Below, in pieces: positions 1 to 10,576 of a stretch of 64,000 nucleotides of DNA. The DNA comes from Toxorhynchites rutilus septentrionalis (lineage: Eukaryota > Arthropoda > Insecta > Diptera > Culicidae), in assembly GCF_029784135.1 (NCBI RefSeq), contig NC_073745.1, positions 166,495,649 through 166,559,648 on the forward strand, written 5' to 3'. The notes beneath the pieces are model-generated. The model saw nothing but the letters and a program-made list of their open reading frames with translations, had not been told where the DNA came from and made no database searches. Each line of letters starts with the position of its first letter. Position 1 is the first letter of the stretch. A program made the translations under genes and the position numbers.

Positions 1-1086
1 AGAAGTGTCCATTGAAATGACTGATTCGTTTTCAGATTCCGTTGTTGAGCTGTCGGTTGTCGACTCTGTCATGGAAGTATCGATTGTAGTGTCAATTGGG
101 GGAGTGCTTTCGCGGCTAGAAGAGGCCGAAGCGGCCGAGGCGCAGTTACATTTGCAGTTGCAGCTGGGTGTTGGCTTTTGCAAGTTGGAGAGTCTGTCTT
201 GCAGAACACTTGCAAAAGTTGGTCCATTATTTTGACCGTTGTGTTTTTCTTTCGCCTCTTTGTAGGAGATACCATAATCGATTCTGATTTTTGTGATGTT
301 GTTCTCGGTTTGCCATACGGGGCATTTCCTATTCGAAGAGGAATGGTCCCCTTGGCAATTCAAGCAAAATGCTGAAGCGTTGCAGGTTTTAATTCCATCC
401 TTTTGTTCTGGATGTTCCTGTCCACAATTTCGGCAAAGCGGGTTCTCGCGTTTGCATCGTTTGCTAGTATGTCCAAATTTGTAACACTTAAAGCATTGCA
501 TTGGGTTGGGGTAGAAATTTCTAGTCCCAGCCCGAATAAATCCAAAATTAATGAAATCGGGAACAACAGTTCCACGAATCGTCAAAATAAGAGTGGCAGT
601 TGGTACAACAATATTGTTCTCCTTTCTGGTGATGCGCTTGACATCGATCACACCTTGATCGGAAAGCTCTGTCACCAGTTCGGATTCTTTGATGTCCATG
701 ACATCACGACAAGTAACAACACATTTGCGTTGGTTAAGGGTTGGGTGGTAAATCACTTCAATAGGGGTTTCATCAATTAATTTGTTGATTAAGAGGAGCT
801 TACCAATGATATCTTCGTCCTTGGCCGTAAGGATATATTGCGTCCTCTTCTTGTCGTCTCGTTGCGGTCGCGCTGTGTAGTACTTCTTTCCTACAGCGTT
901 GGCGATCGTCTTACTCACGACGAACGGGTTAGCCGGAATCACGTTCTCTCCTGTGGCACGTAGTAACAGGATCTGTAGGTTGCCGTTCAGTGGATCGGCC
1001 CATCTTGGAGCAGTACGTTGGGTAGGTTTACCCTCGTACAAATTTGTAGCCCGGCCTCCCGGAGGCCCGGAGCTACTGGAAGCCAT
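1..1086 (-). CDS. I-type non-LTR retrotransposon ORF1 (gag-like), 3' end outside window
   Basis: Uninterrupted minus-strand frame from ATG (1086-1084) to the window edge, about 362 codons. Near residues 197-260 are three zinc knuckles, starting with CFKCYKFGHTSKRC, then CRNCGQEHP...C and CLNCQGDHSSSNRKC. The C-terminal part is Ser/Thr/Glu-rich. This is the ORF1 nucleic-acid-binding protein layout of I/Jockey-group LINEs, which coats the RNA and forms the RNP for target-primed reverse transcription. It is related to, but clearly a different subfamily from, the ORF1 at 10879-11612. ORF2 would lie outside the window to the left. No frameshift or stop was seen, so it could be young. Confidence 0.85.
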   Translation of the reverse strand, partial: MASSSSGPPGGRATNLYEGKPTQRTAPRWADPLNGNLQILLLRATGENVIPANPFVVSKTIANAVGKKYYTARPQRDDKKRTQYILTAKDEDIIGKLLLINKLIDETPIEVIYHPTLNQRKCVVTCRDVMDIKESELVTELSDQGVIDVKRITRKENNIVVPTATLILTIRGTVVPDFINFGFIRAGTRNFYPNPMQCFKCYKFGHTSKRCKRENPLCRNCGQEHPEQKDGIKTCNASAFCLNCQGDHSSSNRKCPVWQTENNITKIRIDYGISYKEAKEKHNGQNNGPTFASVLQDRLSNLQKPTPSCNCKCNCASAASASSSRESTPPIDTTIDTSMTESTTDSSTTESENESVISMDTS

Positions 1087-1620
1087 GCTGTTGTCAGGCT
1101 ATCCCCTAGGTATAGCCGACAAGTGGGTTAATCTTCAGATGAAAACACTGAGAAATTTTGTTGGGTCTTTACACTTGGGGATATGTGTCCAGAAATTCGC
1201 ACTTTTTTAGCAAGAGCACAGAACCACCAATTATCGCGAATAAACTTCCAAAATTATTTTAAAACTGTTTTTCCTACTGTCACTTCACTGTCTGTATGCG
1301 CGTGTTATTTCTTTTTTTTTTTTTAATTATAACTAGAGATCACTACAATCACTACAAAATAATTGGCAACACTCCCCGGAAAAAGGGGGCGTGGCGTCAG
1401 TGACGCCGTAAAAAGCGCGCGCTTTTCCGGTTTGCCGGTAAGCGCCCGCTCTCCACGGTCGAAACGAGCTATTGCCTTTTCCCGCTCTCCTTCTGCTGCC
1501 ACTTAAAGATAATTAAAAATAACTCCTTCGGAATCGCCAGGGGGAGACGTCCTAGTCCGCTGTCCAAAACGCCAAACTGCCGAGCTGAAAAAAACGTGAC
1601 CTTCTCGGTCGGAGGTTAAA
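1087..1620 (-). mobile_element. 5' UTR of the minus-strand I-type element
   Basis: GC-rich leader upstream (on the minus strand) of the ORF1 ATG, with a CGTCACTGACGCC motif near 1400 and a T-rich run at 1312-1326. The exact 5' end is uncertain. Sequence homologous to the ~400-bp satellite unit begins at about 1628, so the element must end before that. Confidence 0.5.
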
Positions 1621-1627
1621 ATCAGTA

Positions 1628-2160
1628 TATGATGTGTCTCACCACCAGAATATCGTTTAAGTATGCTTTTTGTGTGTGATTGAATCGAGAGAAGGTGTGG
1701 TTTACGATGTGCTGCCTTGGCCGAGTGGTTAGCGTCATAACTAACATGCCGAGTGTTCGGGTTCGATTCCCGTTCTGGTCGAGGGAATTTTTCGTCAAAG
1801 AAATTTCCTCCGACTCCGCGTATTCTAGAGCTTGCCACTCAGAATGCATTCAAGGCGTGTTATTTGGCATAGAAATCTCAACTAAATACAAATAAAAAAA
1901 AAAATGACGCAAGTAATACTACGTTGAGACGGCGAAGTTCCTCTAGGAACGTTAGTGCCATTGAAGAAAAAGAAGAAGAAGAAGTGGTTTACGATGGCAA
2001 TTTGGAAGGCAAACTAGAGGGGAATGAACTCTCTGAGCTCGGAACTTTCGGCGACTGAGCAATAATCGATTGCGGGCGCATACAATATTGGATACGGAAA
2101 TATCCTACTGATGGGGAAGAATAATCTTCTGAAGCTATCCTGTTAATTGCGATTGATTGA
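1628..2160 (-). repeat. Partial ~400-bp satellite-associated unit, split by a SINE
   Basis: Sequence starting GTGTCTCACCACCAG and running to the first satellite monomer matches the right part of the units at 3066-3470, 4566-4970 and 47223-47610. It lacks the left third and is interrupted by the SINE at 1710-1984. No coding frame is convincing. The short ORFs reading through it are the same repeat translated. Confidence 0.75.
1710..1984 (+). mobile_element. tRNA-related SINE, copy 1
   Basis: Head carries a pol III A box (TGGCCGAGTGG) and B box (GGTTCGATTCC), then a tRNA-unrelated body, and ends in a GAA-rich tail. It is flanked by a 13-bp duplication GTGGTTTACGATG (1697-1709 and 1984-1996). 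The uninterrupted target is readable in the related units at 3290 and 4790. About 275 bp. Related copies lie at 44349-44630 (+) and 63049-63318 (-). Non-autonomous; it would depend on a LINE for mobility. Confidence 0.9.
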
Positions 2161-3065
2161 AAAACCACAAAACCAAATGTATTTGATCACAGTGTTACAT
2201 GGATAGAAAACATTCTAATAAACTCTTTTACATGAATATATTTTGAAAATTCCCAAAGGAACTGGCAGATTATTTTCAGTAACGATTAGATATTTCCACA
2301 TTTTCCTCGATACTGGAAGCCCACCAGTGGTTAATGCCAACTCGATAACAACCTGTTAATAGCACTTGATTGAAACATATTTGGTCACAGTGTTACATGG
2401 ATAGAAAACATTCAATTAAATTCTTTCACATGAATATATTTTGAAAATTCCCAAAGGAACTGGCAGATTATTTTCAGTAACGATTAGATATTTCCACATT
2501 TTCCTCGATACTGGAAGCCCACCAGTGGTAAATGCCAACTCGATAACCACCTGTTAATAGCACTTGATTGAAACATATTTGGTCACAGTGTTACATGGAT
2601 AGAAAACATTCAATTAAACTCTTTCACATGAATATATTTTGAAAATTCCCAAAGGAACTGGCAGATTATTTTCAGTAACGATTAAATATTTCCACATTTT
2701 CCTCGATACTGGAAGCCCACCAGTGGTTAATACCAACTCGATAACCACCTGTTAATAGCACTTGATTGAAACATATTTGGTCACAGTGTTACATGGATAG
2801 AAAACATTCAATTAAACTCTTTCGCATGAATATATTTTGAAAATTCCCAAAGGAACTGGCAGATTATTTTCAGTAACGATTAGATATTTCCACATTATCC
2901 TCGATACTGGAAGCCCACCAGTGGTTAATGCCAACTCGATAACCACCTGTTAATAGCACTTGATTGAAATATATTTGGTCACAGTGTTACATGGATAGAA
3001 AACATTCAATTAAACTCTTTCACATGAATATATTTTGAAAATTCCCAAAGGAACTGGCAGATTAT
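2161..3065. repeat. 198-bp satellite array, block 1
   Basis: Tandem monomers with an exact 198-bp spacing measured at the phrase AGCACTTGATTGAAA (2361, 2559, 2757, 2955). Each monomer holds TTACATGGATAGAAAACATT, AACTGGCAGATTATTTTCAG and CCACCAGTGG. Monomers are nearly identical, with a few substitutions. No ORF of substance. Confidence 0.95.
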
Positions 3066-3470
3066 TTTCCAGCAATGATTAGATCTTTCCGGAACTTTCT
3101 CGATGCTGAATGGCATCCTAACGGAAAGAGTTCTACGCGTGTTTGTGTCGATCCTTCGCCGTCCACCTCCTCCAGCACGTTAGGCAACGATGTTGTCTTG
3201 TCGATGTCCTCACGAAAAATGAATGTGTCTCACCACCAGAATATCGCTTAAGTATGCTTTTTGTGTGTGATTGAATCGAGAGAAGGTGTGGTTTACGATG
3301 GCAATTTGGAAGGCAAACTAGAGGGGAATGAACTCTCTGAGCTCGGAACTTTCGGCGACTGAGCAATAATCGATTGCGGGCGCATACAATATTGGATAAG
3401 GAAATATACTACTGATGGGGAAGAATAATCTTCTGAAGCTATCCTGTTAATTGCGATTGATTGAAAAACC
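3066..3470 (-). repeat. ~400-bp promoter-like unit inside the satellite
   Basis: Starts CCAGCAATGATTAGATC and ends near CCACAAAACCAAATG; also present at 4566-4970 and 47223-47610. Read on the minus strand it begins like a gene 5' region and ends with the same sequence that follows the H3 pseudogene at about 25082-25125 (GGATGCCATTCAGCATCGAG). In between is a short stretch (minus strand of ~3140-3210, GACAACATC then GGAGGAGGTGG) faintly like histone H4 coding DNA; this is uncertain. I infer a gene unit with most of its coding part deleted. Confidence 0.6.
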
Positions 3471-4565
3471 ACAAAACCAAATGTATTTGATCACCGTGTT
3501 ACATGGAAAGAAAACATGCTAATAAACTCTTTAACATGAATATATTTTGAAAATTCCCAAAGGAACTGGCAGATTATTTTCAGTAACGATTAGATATTTC
3601 CACATTTTCCTCGATGCTGGAAGCCCACCAGTGGTTAATGCCAACTCGATAACCACCTGTTAATAGCACTTGATTGAAACATATTTGGTCACAGTGTTAC
3701 ATGGATAGAAAACATTCAATTAAACTCTTTCACATGAATATATTTTGAAAATTCCCAGAGGAACTGGCAGATTATTTTCAGTAACGATTAGTTATTTCCA
3801 CATTTTCCTCGATACTGGAAGCCCACCAGTGGTTAATACCAACTCGATAACTACCTGTTAATAGCACTTGATTGAAACATATTTGGTCACAGTGTTACAT
3901 GGATAGAAAACATTCAATTAAACTCTTTCACATGAATATATTTTGAAAATTCCCAAAGGAACTGGCAGATTATTTTCAGTAACGATTAGATATTTCCACA
4001 TTTTCCTCGATACTGGAAGCCCACCAGTGGTTAATACCAACTCGATAACCACCTGTAAATAACACTTGATTGAATCATATTTGATCACAGTGTTACATGG
4101 ATAGAAAACATTCAATTAAACTCTTTCACATGAATATATTTTGAAAATTCCCAAAGGAACTGGCAGATTATTTTCAGTAACGATTAGATATTTCCACATT
4201 TTCCTCGATACTGGAAGCCCACCAGTGGTTAATGCCAACTCGATAACCACCTGTTAATAGCACTTGATTGAAACATATTTGGTCACAGTGTTACATGGAT
4301 AGAAAACATTCAATTAAACTCTTTCACATGAATATATTTTGAAAATTCCCAGAGGAACTGGCAGATTATTTTCAGTAACGATTAGTTATTTCCACATTTG
4401 CCTCGATACTGGAAGCCCACCAATGGTTAATGCCAACTCGATAACCACCTGTTAATAGCACTTGATTGAAATATATTTGGTCACAGTGTTACATGGATAG
4501 AAAACATTCAATTAAACTCTTTCACATGAATATATTTTGAAAATTCCCAAAGGAACTGGCAGATT
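3471..4565. repeat. 198-bp satellite array, block 2
   Basis: About five and a half monomers of the same family as 2161-3065, same orientation, with scattered substitutions (for example GATTAGTTATTT variants near 3786 and 4380 shared by two monomers). The first monomer derives from the variant reading TTTGATCACCGTG. Confidence 0.95.
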
Positions 4566-4970
4566 ATTTTCCAGCAATGATTAGATCTTTCCGGAACTTT
4601 CTCGATGCTGAATGGCATCCTAACGGAAAGAGTTCTGCGCGTGTATGTGTCGATCCTTCGCCGTCCACCTCCTCCAGCACGTTAGGCAACGATGTTGTCT
4701 TGTCGATGTCCTCACGAAAAATGAATGTGTCTCACCACCAGAATATCGCTTAAGTATGCTTTTTGTGTGTGATTGAATCGAGAGATGGTGTGGTTTACGA
4801 TGGCAATTTGGAAGGCAAACTAGAGGGGAATGAACTCTCTGAGCTCGGAACTTTCGGCGACTGAGCAATAATCGATTACGGGCGCATACAATATTGGATA
4901 CGGAAATATCCTACTGATGGGGAAGAATAATCTTCTGAAGCTATCCTGTTAATTGCGATTGATTGAAAAA
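4566..4970 (-). repeat. ~400-bp promoter-like unit, third copy
   Basis: Near-identical to 3066-3470, differing by a handful of bases (for example GCGCGTGTATGTG instead of ACGCGTGTTTGTG). The short minus-strand ORF of about 80 codons inside it is also present in the other copies, but shows no recognisable domain and is not credible as a gene. Confidence 0.75.
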
Positions 4971-5562
4971 CCACAAAACCAAATGTATTTGGTCACAGTG
5001 TTACATGGATAGAAAACATTCAATTAAACTCTTTCACATGAATATATTTTGAAAATTCCCAAAGGAACTGGCAGATTATTTTCAGTAACAATTAGATATT
5101 TCCACATTTTCCTCGATACTGGAAGCCCACCAGTGGTTAATGCCAACTCGATAACCACCTGTTAATAGCACTTGATTGAAACATATTTGGTCACAGTGTT
5201 ACATGGATAGAAAACATTCAATTAAACTCTTTCACATGAATATATTTTGAAAATTCCCAAAGGAACTGGCAGATTATTTTCAGTAACGATTAGATATTTC
5301 CACATTTTCCTCGATACTGGAAGCCCACCAGTGGTTAATGCCAACTCGATAACCACCTGTTAATAGCACTTGATTGAAACATATTTGGTCACAGTGTTAC
5401 ATGGATAGAAAACATTCAATTAAACTCTTTCACATGAATATATTTTGAAAATTCCCAGAGGAACTGGCAGATTATTTTCAGTAACGATTAGATATTTCCA
5501 CATTTTCCTCGATACTGGAAGCCCACCAGTGGTTAATGCCAACTCGATAACCACCTGTTAAT
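4971..5562. repeat. 198-bp satellite array, block 3
   Basis: Three monomers of the 198-bp family. The last breaks within CACCTGTTAATAGC at the start of the promoter-like unit. Confidence 0.93.
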
Positions 5563-5961
5563 AGCCGCGCGTGTAGGTGTGTGTAGCGATGTCTTCCCAG
5601 GGAACCGTTTGAGGCATCACTCTCCTCTTGATAGATTCCCTTCTGGCCTAGGGTGCACAAACAGGCTCTTGGTGACACCGTTCATCCGCGCTTTCATGAT
5701 AAATAAAGAGCTTCACCACAACAGCGACAACATGCTCCAATCGCTGTTCAATTAGAACTGAGTGGATTTCCGAGCGCCGCTCGCTTATATACCGATTGGT
5801 GATTTCAATAGCCTGTTTTGAAAGCAATTTTAAGACTATTGAAACAAGTTTTTGGATCAAAAAGTAACAAGTATATAACGCGTAGACATTTTATCTTTCG
5901 AATGAAGTGTTTATCATACCATTTCGTTCAGTTGTTTAGGAGCTATTAACGCTCAAAATCT
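5563..5961 (-). promoter_or_regulatory. Duplicated arthropod-type core promoter unit (minus strand)
   Basis: On the minus strand TATATAAG (around 5785-5792) is followed 31-32 nt downstream by a TCAGT initiator (around 5757-5761), the spacing of a TATA/Inr pol II promoter. A second copy at 48508-49058 is very similar. There, too, the region downstream of the initiator runs without a credible ORF into the histone-type 3' flank and satellite. I infer a decayed gene unit of the same origin as the ~400-bp units. The host gene is not identified. The right end is cut at 5961/5962 by the CR1 element. Confidence 0.55.
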
Positions 5962-6648
5962 GGTGGTGTGGATCATTGTGGTTGATACTATTTCTGTCTG
6001 AAAATAACGTTCATAATATATGTTTTTCTGGGTATATTCCCCCTCACAGTGTATTGTGTTTGAAGATAAGGTTTTGATTTCTCTGTTGTGTATCAAGTGT
6101 TGTAGACTGGTGCAGAATTGAATCTGTTTTTACCTGAATCGAATTCACACGATTCAACATTACAGTGCCTACGCTGTTGTTTTACAGTCGCCCTCGCTGC
6201 TTTGTGTTTCTTTGTTGTGACGGTACTGTGTTGTACGAGTTTTGTGGTGCGAAAAACTGTGGTTGTGTCGGATAGCTGTCGGAATCGTAGCACACTAACC
6301 GATTAGCTAACAGAAAAAAATTCGCGGTATACATAGCTGGCAATCAGACTATGTATGCCCGTTGATTCTGCTTAGGATAGAGATTGACGAGGTAGGTCGA
6401 ATGATTATTGAAAGCGGTCCGGCCTCACATTATTTGATTAGCACAGAAACTTAGCGCGGCGCTCGTCATACAGCAGATTCATATTGTATGTGTATGTTAT
6501 TGTGGCACAGAGTAGGTACTATTTGTTTACATTGTGAATGATTCCACTGCGCGCTTGATCGCATAACTGGCTGAAATCACATGCTTTTATTATTTAACAT
6601 TATTAACATTATTTATTTGGCTTGTATTGTCGTGACTTGACCTTCAAT

Positions 6649-7698
6649 ATGGACAGCGATATCATTTGTGTTGTTTGCGAACGTAAAGAAAATGACCCCA
6701 TGAAGATACTTACGTGTTTGTACTGTTTTTCTAGTTTTCATTTAAAATGTAGAAATATTATTGGCAATGCTTGTCGTCGTATTCGTGACAAGCCGTTTTT
6801 CTGCACTCCTGACTGTGGTAAAATTTATCAACGCATAGTAGAAATGTCCGATAACAAGAAAACGCTGACTGAAACTCTTACTAATGAACTGAAATCTACA
6901 GTCAATAACATAATTGGTACTGAATTGCTCAACTTTAGATCTGAGGTGAAGCAAATAACTACAGCTATAGAGAGTTCCCAAGAGTTTTTGTCAGCTAAAT
7001 TTGATGCTATTTCCGAAGACTTCAATAAAATAAAATTAGAGAACGAAGATTTGAAGCTCGAAATTTCCAACCTGAAGAAATCTTATTCTGCGTTAACTGA
7101 TACGGTCCACAAACTTGAGCTGTGTAATGACAGAACTAACCGATTAATGAACGAGAAAAATGCCATCTTCATGGGAATTCCGGTAACACAAAACGAAAAT
7201 ACCTTGCAAATCATTGACAAAACAATCAAATATCTGGGGATTGAGTTGAAATCTGGTGCCATAAAGTCTGTTACCAGACTAAAATCCAAAAATAACTCTG
7301 ATAAACCACTTATTCCAATCAAAGTCGAGTTCGAGGATGTTGCAGATAAAGAAATTATATTTCAAAAAAAGAAACAAATAGGGAAACTGCTGTCAACAGC
7401 TATTGATCCGACGCTGCTCTTAAATGGCAGACCTACCTCAGTTTCTGTACGCGATGAATTAACCCAATATTCTTCTGATCTTCTTCGTGAATTACGTGAC
7501 TCCCAGGAGGTTTTGAAAATAAAATATGTTTGGCCTGGAAGAAATGGAGTTATTCTAGTTAAGAAGAACGACGGCGATAGACCAGAGATTATTAAAAATA
7601 GGGACGACATAAGCAAACTAACGACACGTTATCTAAATGCCATGGTTACTCCTTCTCCAAAGAGGAAAAGGTATGTTCATAACAACGACGCTCTCTAA
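6649..7698 (+). CDS. CR1-like ORF1 protein (PHD-type zinc finger, coiled coil, C-terminal RNA-binding-like domain)
   Basis: 349 residues from the ATG at 6649; the frame is open back to 6622 but has no earlier ATG. Residues ~5-55 form a PHD-like cysteine/histidine finger (CVVCERKENDPMKILTC, then CFSSFHLKC, then CTPDCGK). Residues ~105-165 are a heptad-rich coiled coil. The C-terminal half (~170-330), with a VTRLKSKNN stretch and basic residues, resembles the ORF1/FP25K-type nucleic-acid-binding domain of CR1 and L2 elements. It would form the RNP with the element RNA. Separated from ORF2 by about 50 bp. No stops or frameshifts. Confidence 0.8.
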   Translation: MDSDIICVVCERKENDPMKILTCLYCFSSFHLKCRNIIGNACRRIRDKPFFCTPDCGKIYQRIVEMSDNKKTLTETLTNELKSTVNNIIGTELLNFRSEVKQITTAIESSQEFLSAKFDAISEDFNKIKLENEDLKLEISNLKKSYSALTDTVHKLELCNDRTNRLMNEKNAIFMGIPVTQNENTLQIIDKTIKYLGIELKSGAIKSVTRLKSKNNSDKPLIPIKVEFEDVADKEIIFQKKKQIGKLLSTAIDPTLLLNGRPTSVSVRDELTQYSSDLLRELRDSQEVLKIKYVWPGRNGVILVKKNDGDRPEIIKNRDDISKLTTRYLNAMVTPSPKRKRYVHNNDAL

Positions 7699-7747
7699 AA
7701 AATCCATGACAAAATAAGCATCATCTTACTTGACGTTGTATATTCCA

Positions 7748-10576
7748 ATGACTAATAATAAAGCTATGAATTTTTATCATGACGATATTAATGACTTTAA
7801 CATTGGATTGAGTACTCTTAACGGTGAACACCTGAGAATTCTCCAATGGAATCTACGAGGAATAAATGACTTATCAAAATTTGACAATATTAAGCTGTTT
7901 CTTGACCAATGTAATGTGTCCATAGATGTAATTGTAATTGGTGAGACATGGCTCAAAGCTGAATACTGTTCGATTTATAACATTGTTGGGTATACAGCTG
8001 TATTTTCGTGTCGAGAAGTCTCTGCTGGTGGGTTGGCTGTTTTTGTGAACAATTCAATAAGAAATAGAATTATTGACAATCAGACTGTGAATGGATTTCA
8101 TTTTATACACATCGAGCTGTCTATAAATGGTCAGTTATTTGAAATACTAAGTGTATACCGTCCTCCTTCTTTTGACTTCAACAAATTTCATGACATTTTA
8201 GAAAATAAACTAAGTGCCTCAAAGTCTAGACCCCTATTCGTTGTTGGTGATATCAATGTTCCTGTGAATCTGTCACATAATAACATTGTGTTACGGTACA
8301 CTAGCCTCCTACAATCACTGGGATTCGTGTGTTCGAATACCTATGTAACACGTACAGTAAGCAATAATATTTTAGACCATGTTGTATGTAGATTTGACGA
8401 TGTGCCATATCTTCGTAACGACACGGTTTTTTCAGACTTGAGTGATCATTCGTTGATAATCTCCTCATTAAAATTATATGGATGTAAAGAAAATACTAAA
8501 TTGACTAAGACTATTGTAGATCGCAGAAGTCTTAACGCCTGCTTTAAAGCCTGCCTGCTTTTGTCTCAATGCTCCAAAACTATTTCTGTGGAGATAAAAA
8601 CCAAAGGAAAAAACTGTCCTTGGATGTCTTTTGACCTTTGGAAATTGATAAAAATGAAAAACAAAATTCTGAAGAAGGTTAAGACTCGACCAAATGACTC
8701 GCACTTGAAAGAGATGTTAATACACATAACAAGCAAAGTTCTCTCTGAAAAACGTAAATGTAAAAGAGTATATTTCCAACAAGTGTTGAACTACTCAAGT
8801 CAAGCCAAAATGTGGAAAACAATTAATTGTTTACTTGGACGCTCTACCCAGAAATCAGAAATTACACTAACCCACAACGGTGCGAAAATTTCTAACGATG
8901 AGGAAGTGTGCGAAATTTTCAATAACTATTTCTCGAAAATTGGGCAGGAATTATCGAACAAAATTCCCAGAAATAACGACCACTCACCGCTTACTCATTC
9001 TCGATATGTCCAAAACTCGATCTTTCTGCACCCATCAACACCAAATGAAGTTTTAAGAATCATAAATGAACTGAACAGTAAAAAAACTTGCGGCCCTGAT
9101 AACGTCCCGGCACAATTAATTAAAGAGAACTCGTCAGCTTTCGCTAGAATCTGCTCAGACATGTTCAACAGAATACTAACCACAGGTAGTTATCCTAAGT
9201 GCCTCAAAGTAGCTAGAGTAGTGCCAGTCTTCAAATCTGGTGAAGCCTCGAATCCATGCAATTATCGACCAATTTCAACGCTTTCTGTATTCAACAAGAT
9301 TTTTGAAAGAATGCTTGTGAACAGATTATGCGAATTCTTCGACATAAATAAAGTCTTCTACAAGTTTCAATACGGTTTCAGGCGAGGTTGTAGTACGACA
9401 ACAGCAGTCACTGAGCTTGTAGATGAAATTATTAATGGAATTGATCGAAAAATGATGGTTGGTGCACTCTTCCTAGACCTTAAAAAGACTTTTGACACTA
9501 TCGATCATAGTATATTATTGAAAAAACTGAACACGTACGGAATCCGAGGAATAGCCAATGATATAGTGCGAAGTTATTTAACTGATAGGCAACAATATGT
9601 AGCAGTAAATAATGCCAAAAGCACATTGTGTTCTATAAATATTGGGGTACCTCAAGGCAGCAATATTGGACCTCTGTTATTTTTGTTGTATGTGAACGAT
9701 ATTGGCAATCTACCTTTAAAAGGAACTGCAAAACTGTTTGCTGATGATACAGCTCTATTTTACCCAAGTCCCGACTCGGGAACTATAGTGTCACATATCG
9801 AGTATGATCTGGTTCTTCTTGGGGATTACTTTCAGTCCAATCTACTGTCACTCAACCTGACGAAGACTAAATACATGTTCTTCCATTCTCCTAGGAAGAA
9901 AATAACGATAGGTACTGATCCATATATTTTAAATGTACCTATTAAAAAGGTGCATAGCCTCAAATACCTGGGTGTCATTTTAGACTCAACCTTGTCGTGG
10001 AGCTTCCATGTAAATTTCGTCGTAAAAAAACTCGCATCCCTTTGTGGTATCTTGAAGAGAGTATCACCTTTCCTGCCTCACAAAGCTCTGATTAACTTCT
10101 ATTTTGCATGCATCCATTCTCAACTCCAATACGGGCTACTGGTTTGGGGCTATGCATGCAAAACAAGACTTAAAAAAATACAAACATTGCAGAACAGGTG
10201 TCTTAAAATAATTTATAGGCTACCGAGTTTGTACTCAACTCTAGACCTGTATCAAAATGAGACTCACAGTATCTTGCCTCTTATTGGATTGCGGGAGCTT
10301 CAGTCTTTGAAACTTATACATAACATATTACACAATAACAACATACACCATAACATGACAATCCCCACCGCGAGTCATCATTACGTTACACGACAAGCAC
10401 AACACTTATTACGAACTCGAGCAACATCTAGCATTGGTCAACAGCGTTTTCTTTTTAATGGACCGTCGCTATTCAACAGTTTACCTTCGCATATCAGGTC
10501 GATAACCAGTATAGACTTGTTCAGGGCAAAGCTGCGATTGCTCCTGAAGACGAAAATTAACTCTTTTTTAATATAG
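7748..10576 (+). CDS. CR1-like ORF2: AP endonuclease + reverse transcriptase
   Basis: 942 residues from the first ATG (7748). The N-terminal ~240 residues are an exonuclease-III-like AP endonuclease: LRILQWNLRGIND, VIGETWL, SVYRPPS, VVGDIN and SDHSLI give the catalytic Asn, Glu, Asp and His positions. The RT fingers and palm follow: YRPISTLSVFNKIFE, FQYGFRRGCST, FLDLKKTFDTIDH (~574; the usual A after KK is T), GVPQGSNIGPLLF and the catalytic FADDTALFY (~664). There is no RNase H domain, as in the CR1/Jockey branch. Uninterrupted, so the element may have been competent recently. Assignment to CR1/T1 rather than Jockey rests on the PHD ORF1 and gene layout. Confidence 0.88.
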   Translation: MTNNKAMNFYHDDINDFNIGLSTLNGEHLRILQWNLRGINDLSKFDNIKLFLDQCNVSIDVIVIGETWLKAEYCSIYNIVGYTAVFSCREVSAGGLAVFVNNSIRNRIIDNQTVNGFHFIHIELSINGQLFEILSVYRPPSFDFNKFHDILENKLSASKSRPLFVVGDINVPVNLSHNNIVLRYTSLLQSLGFVCSNTYVTRTVSNNILDHVVCRFDDVPYLRNDTVFSDLSDHSLIISSLKLYGCKENTKLTKTIVDRRSLNACFKACLLLSQCSKTISVEIKTKGKNCPWMSFDLWKLIKMKNKILKKVKTRPNDSHLKEMLIHITSKVLSEKRKCKRVYFQQVLNYSSQAKMWKTINCLLGRSTQKSEITLTHNGAKISNDEEVCEIFNNYFSKIGQELSNKIPRNNDHSPLTHSRYVQNSIFLHPSTPNEVLRIINELNSKKTCGPDNVPAQLIKENSSAFARICSDMFNRILTTGSYPKCLKVARVVPVFKSGEASNPCNYRPISTLSVFNKIFERMLVNRLCEFFDINKVFYKFQYGFRRGCSTTTAVTELVDEIINGIDRKMMVGALFLDLKKTFDTIDHSILLKKLNTYGIRGIANDIVRSYLTDRQQYVAVNNAKSTLCSINIGVPQGSNIGPLLFLLYVNDIGNLPLKGTAKLFADDTALFYPSPDSGTIVSHIEYDLVLLGDYFQSNLLSLNLTKTKYMFFHSPRKKITIGTDPYILNVPIKKVHSLKYLGVILDSTLSWSFHVNFVVKKLASLCGILKRVSPFLPHKALINFYFACIHSQLQYGLLVWGYACKTRLKKIQTLQNRCLKIIYRLPSLYSTLDLYQNETHSILPLIGLRELQSLKLIHNILHNNNIHHNMTIPTASHHYVTRQAQHLLRTRATSSIGQQRFLFNGPSLFNSLPSHIRSITSIDLFRAKLRLLLKTKINSFLI

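Noticed and set aside
1720..1795. A functional tRNA gene
   Set aside because: A and B boxes are present, but it is the head of a SINE with flanking duplication and a GAA tail, and identical heads occur in two other SINE copies.
2161..3065. CRISPR array because of regular spacing
   Set aside because: Monomers are wholly repeated with no unique spacers, and the genome is eukaryotic.
3133..3366. Repeated minus-strand ORFs of about 80 codons in the satellite units (also 4620-4868 and 47231-47518)
   Set aside because: They recur only because the repeat recurs; no domain, and frame ends differ among copies.
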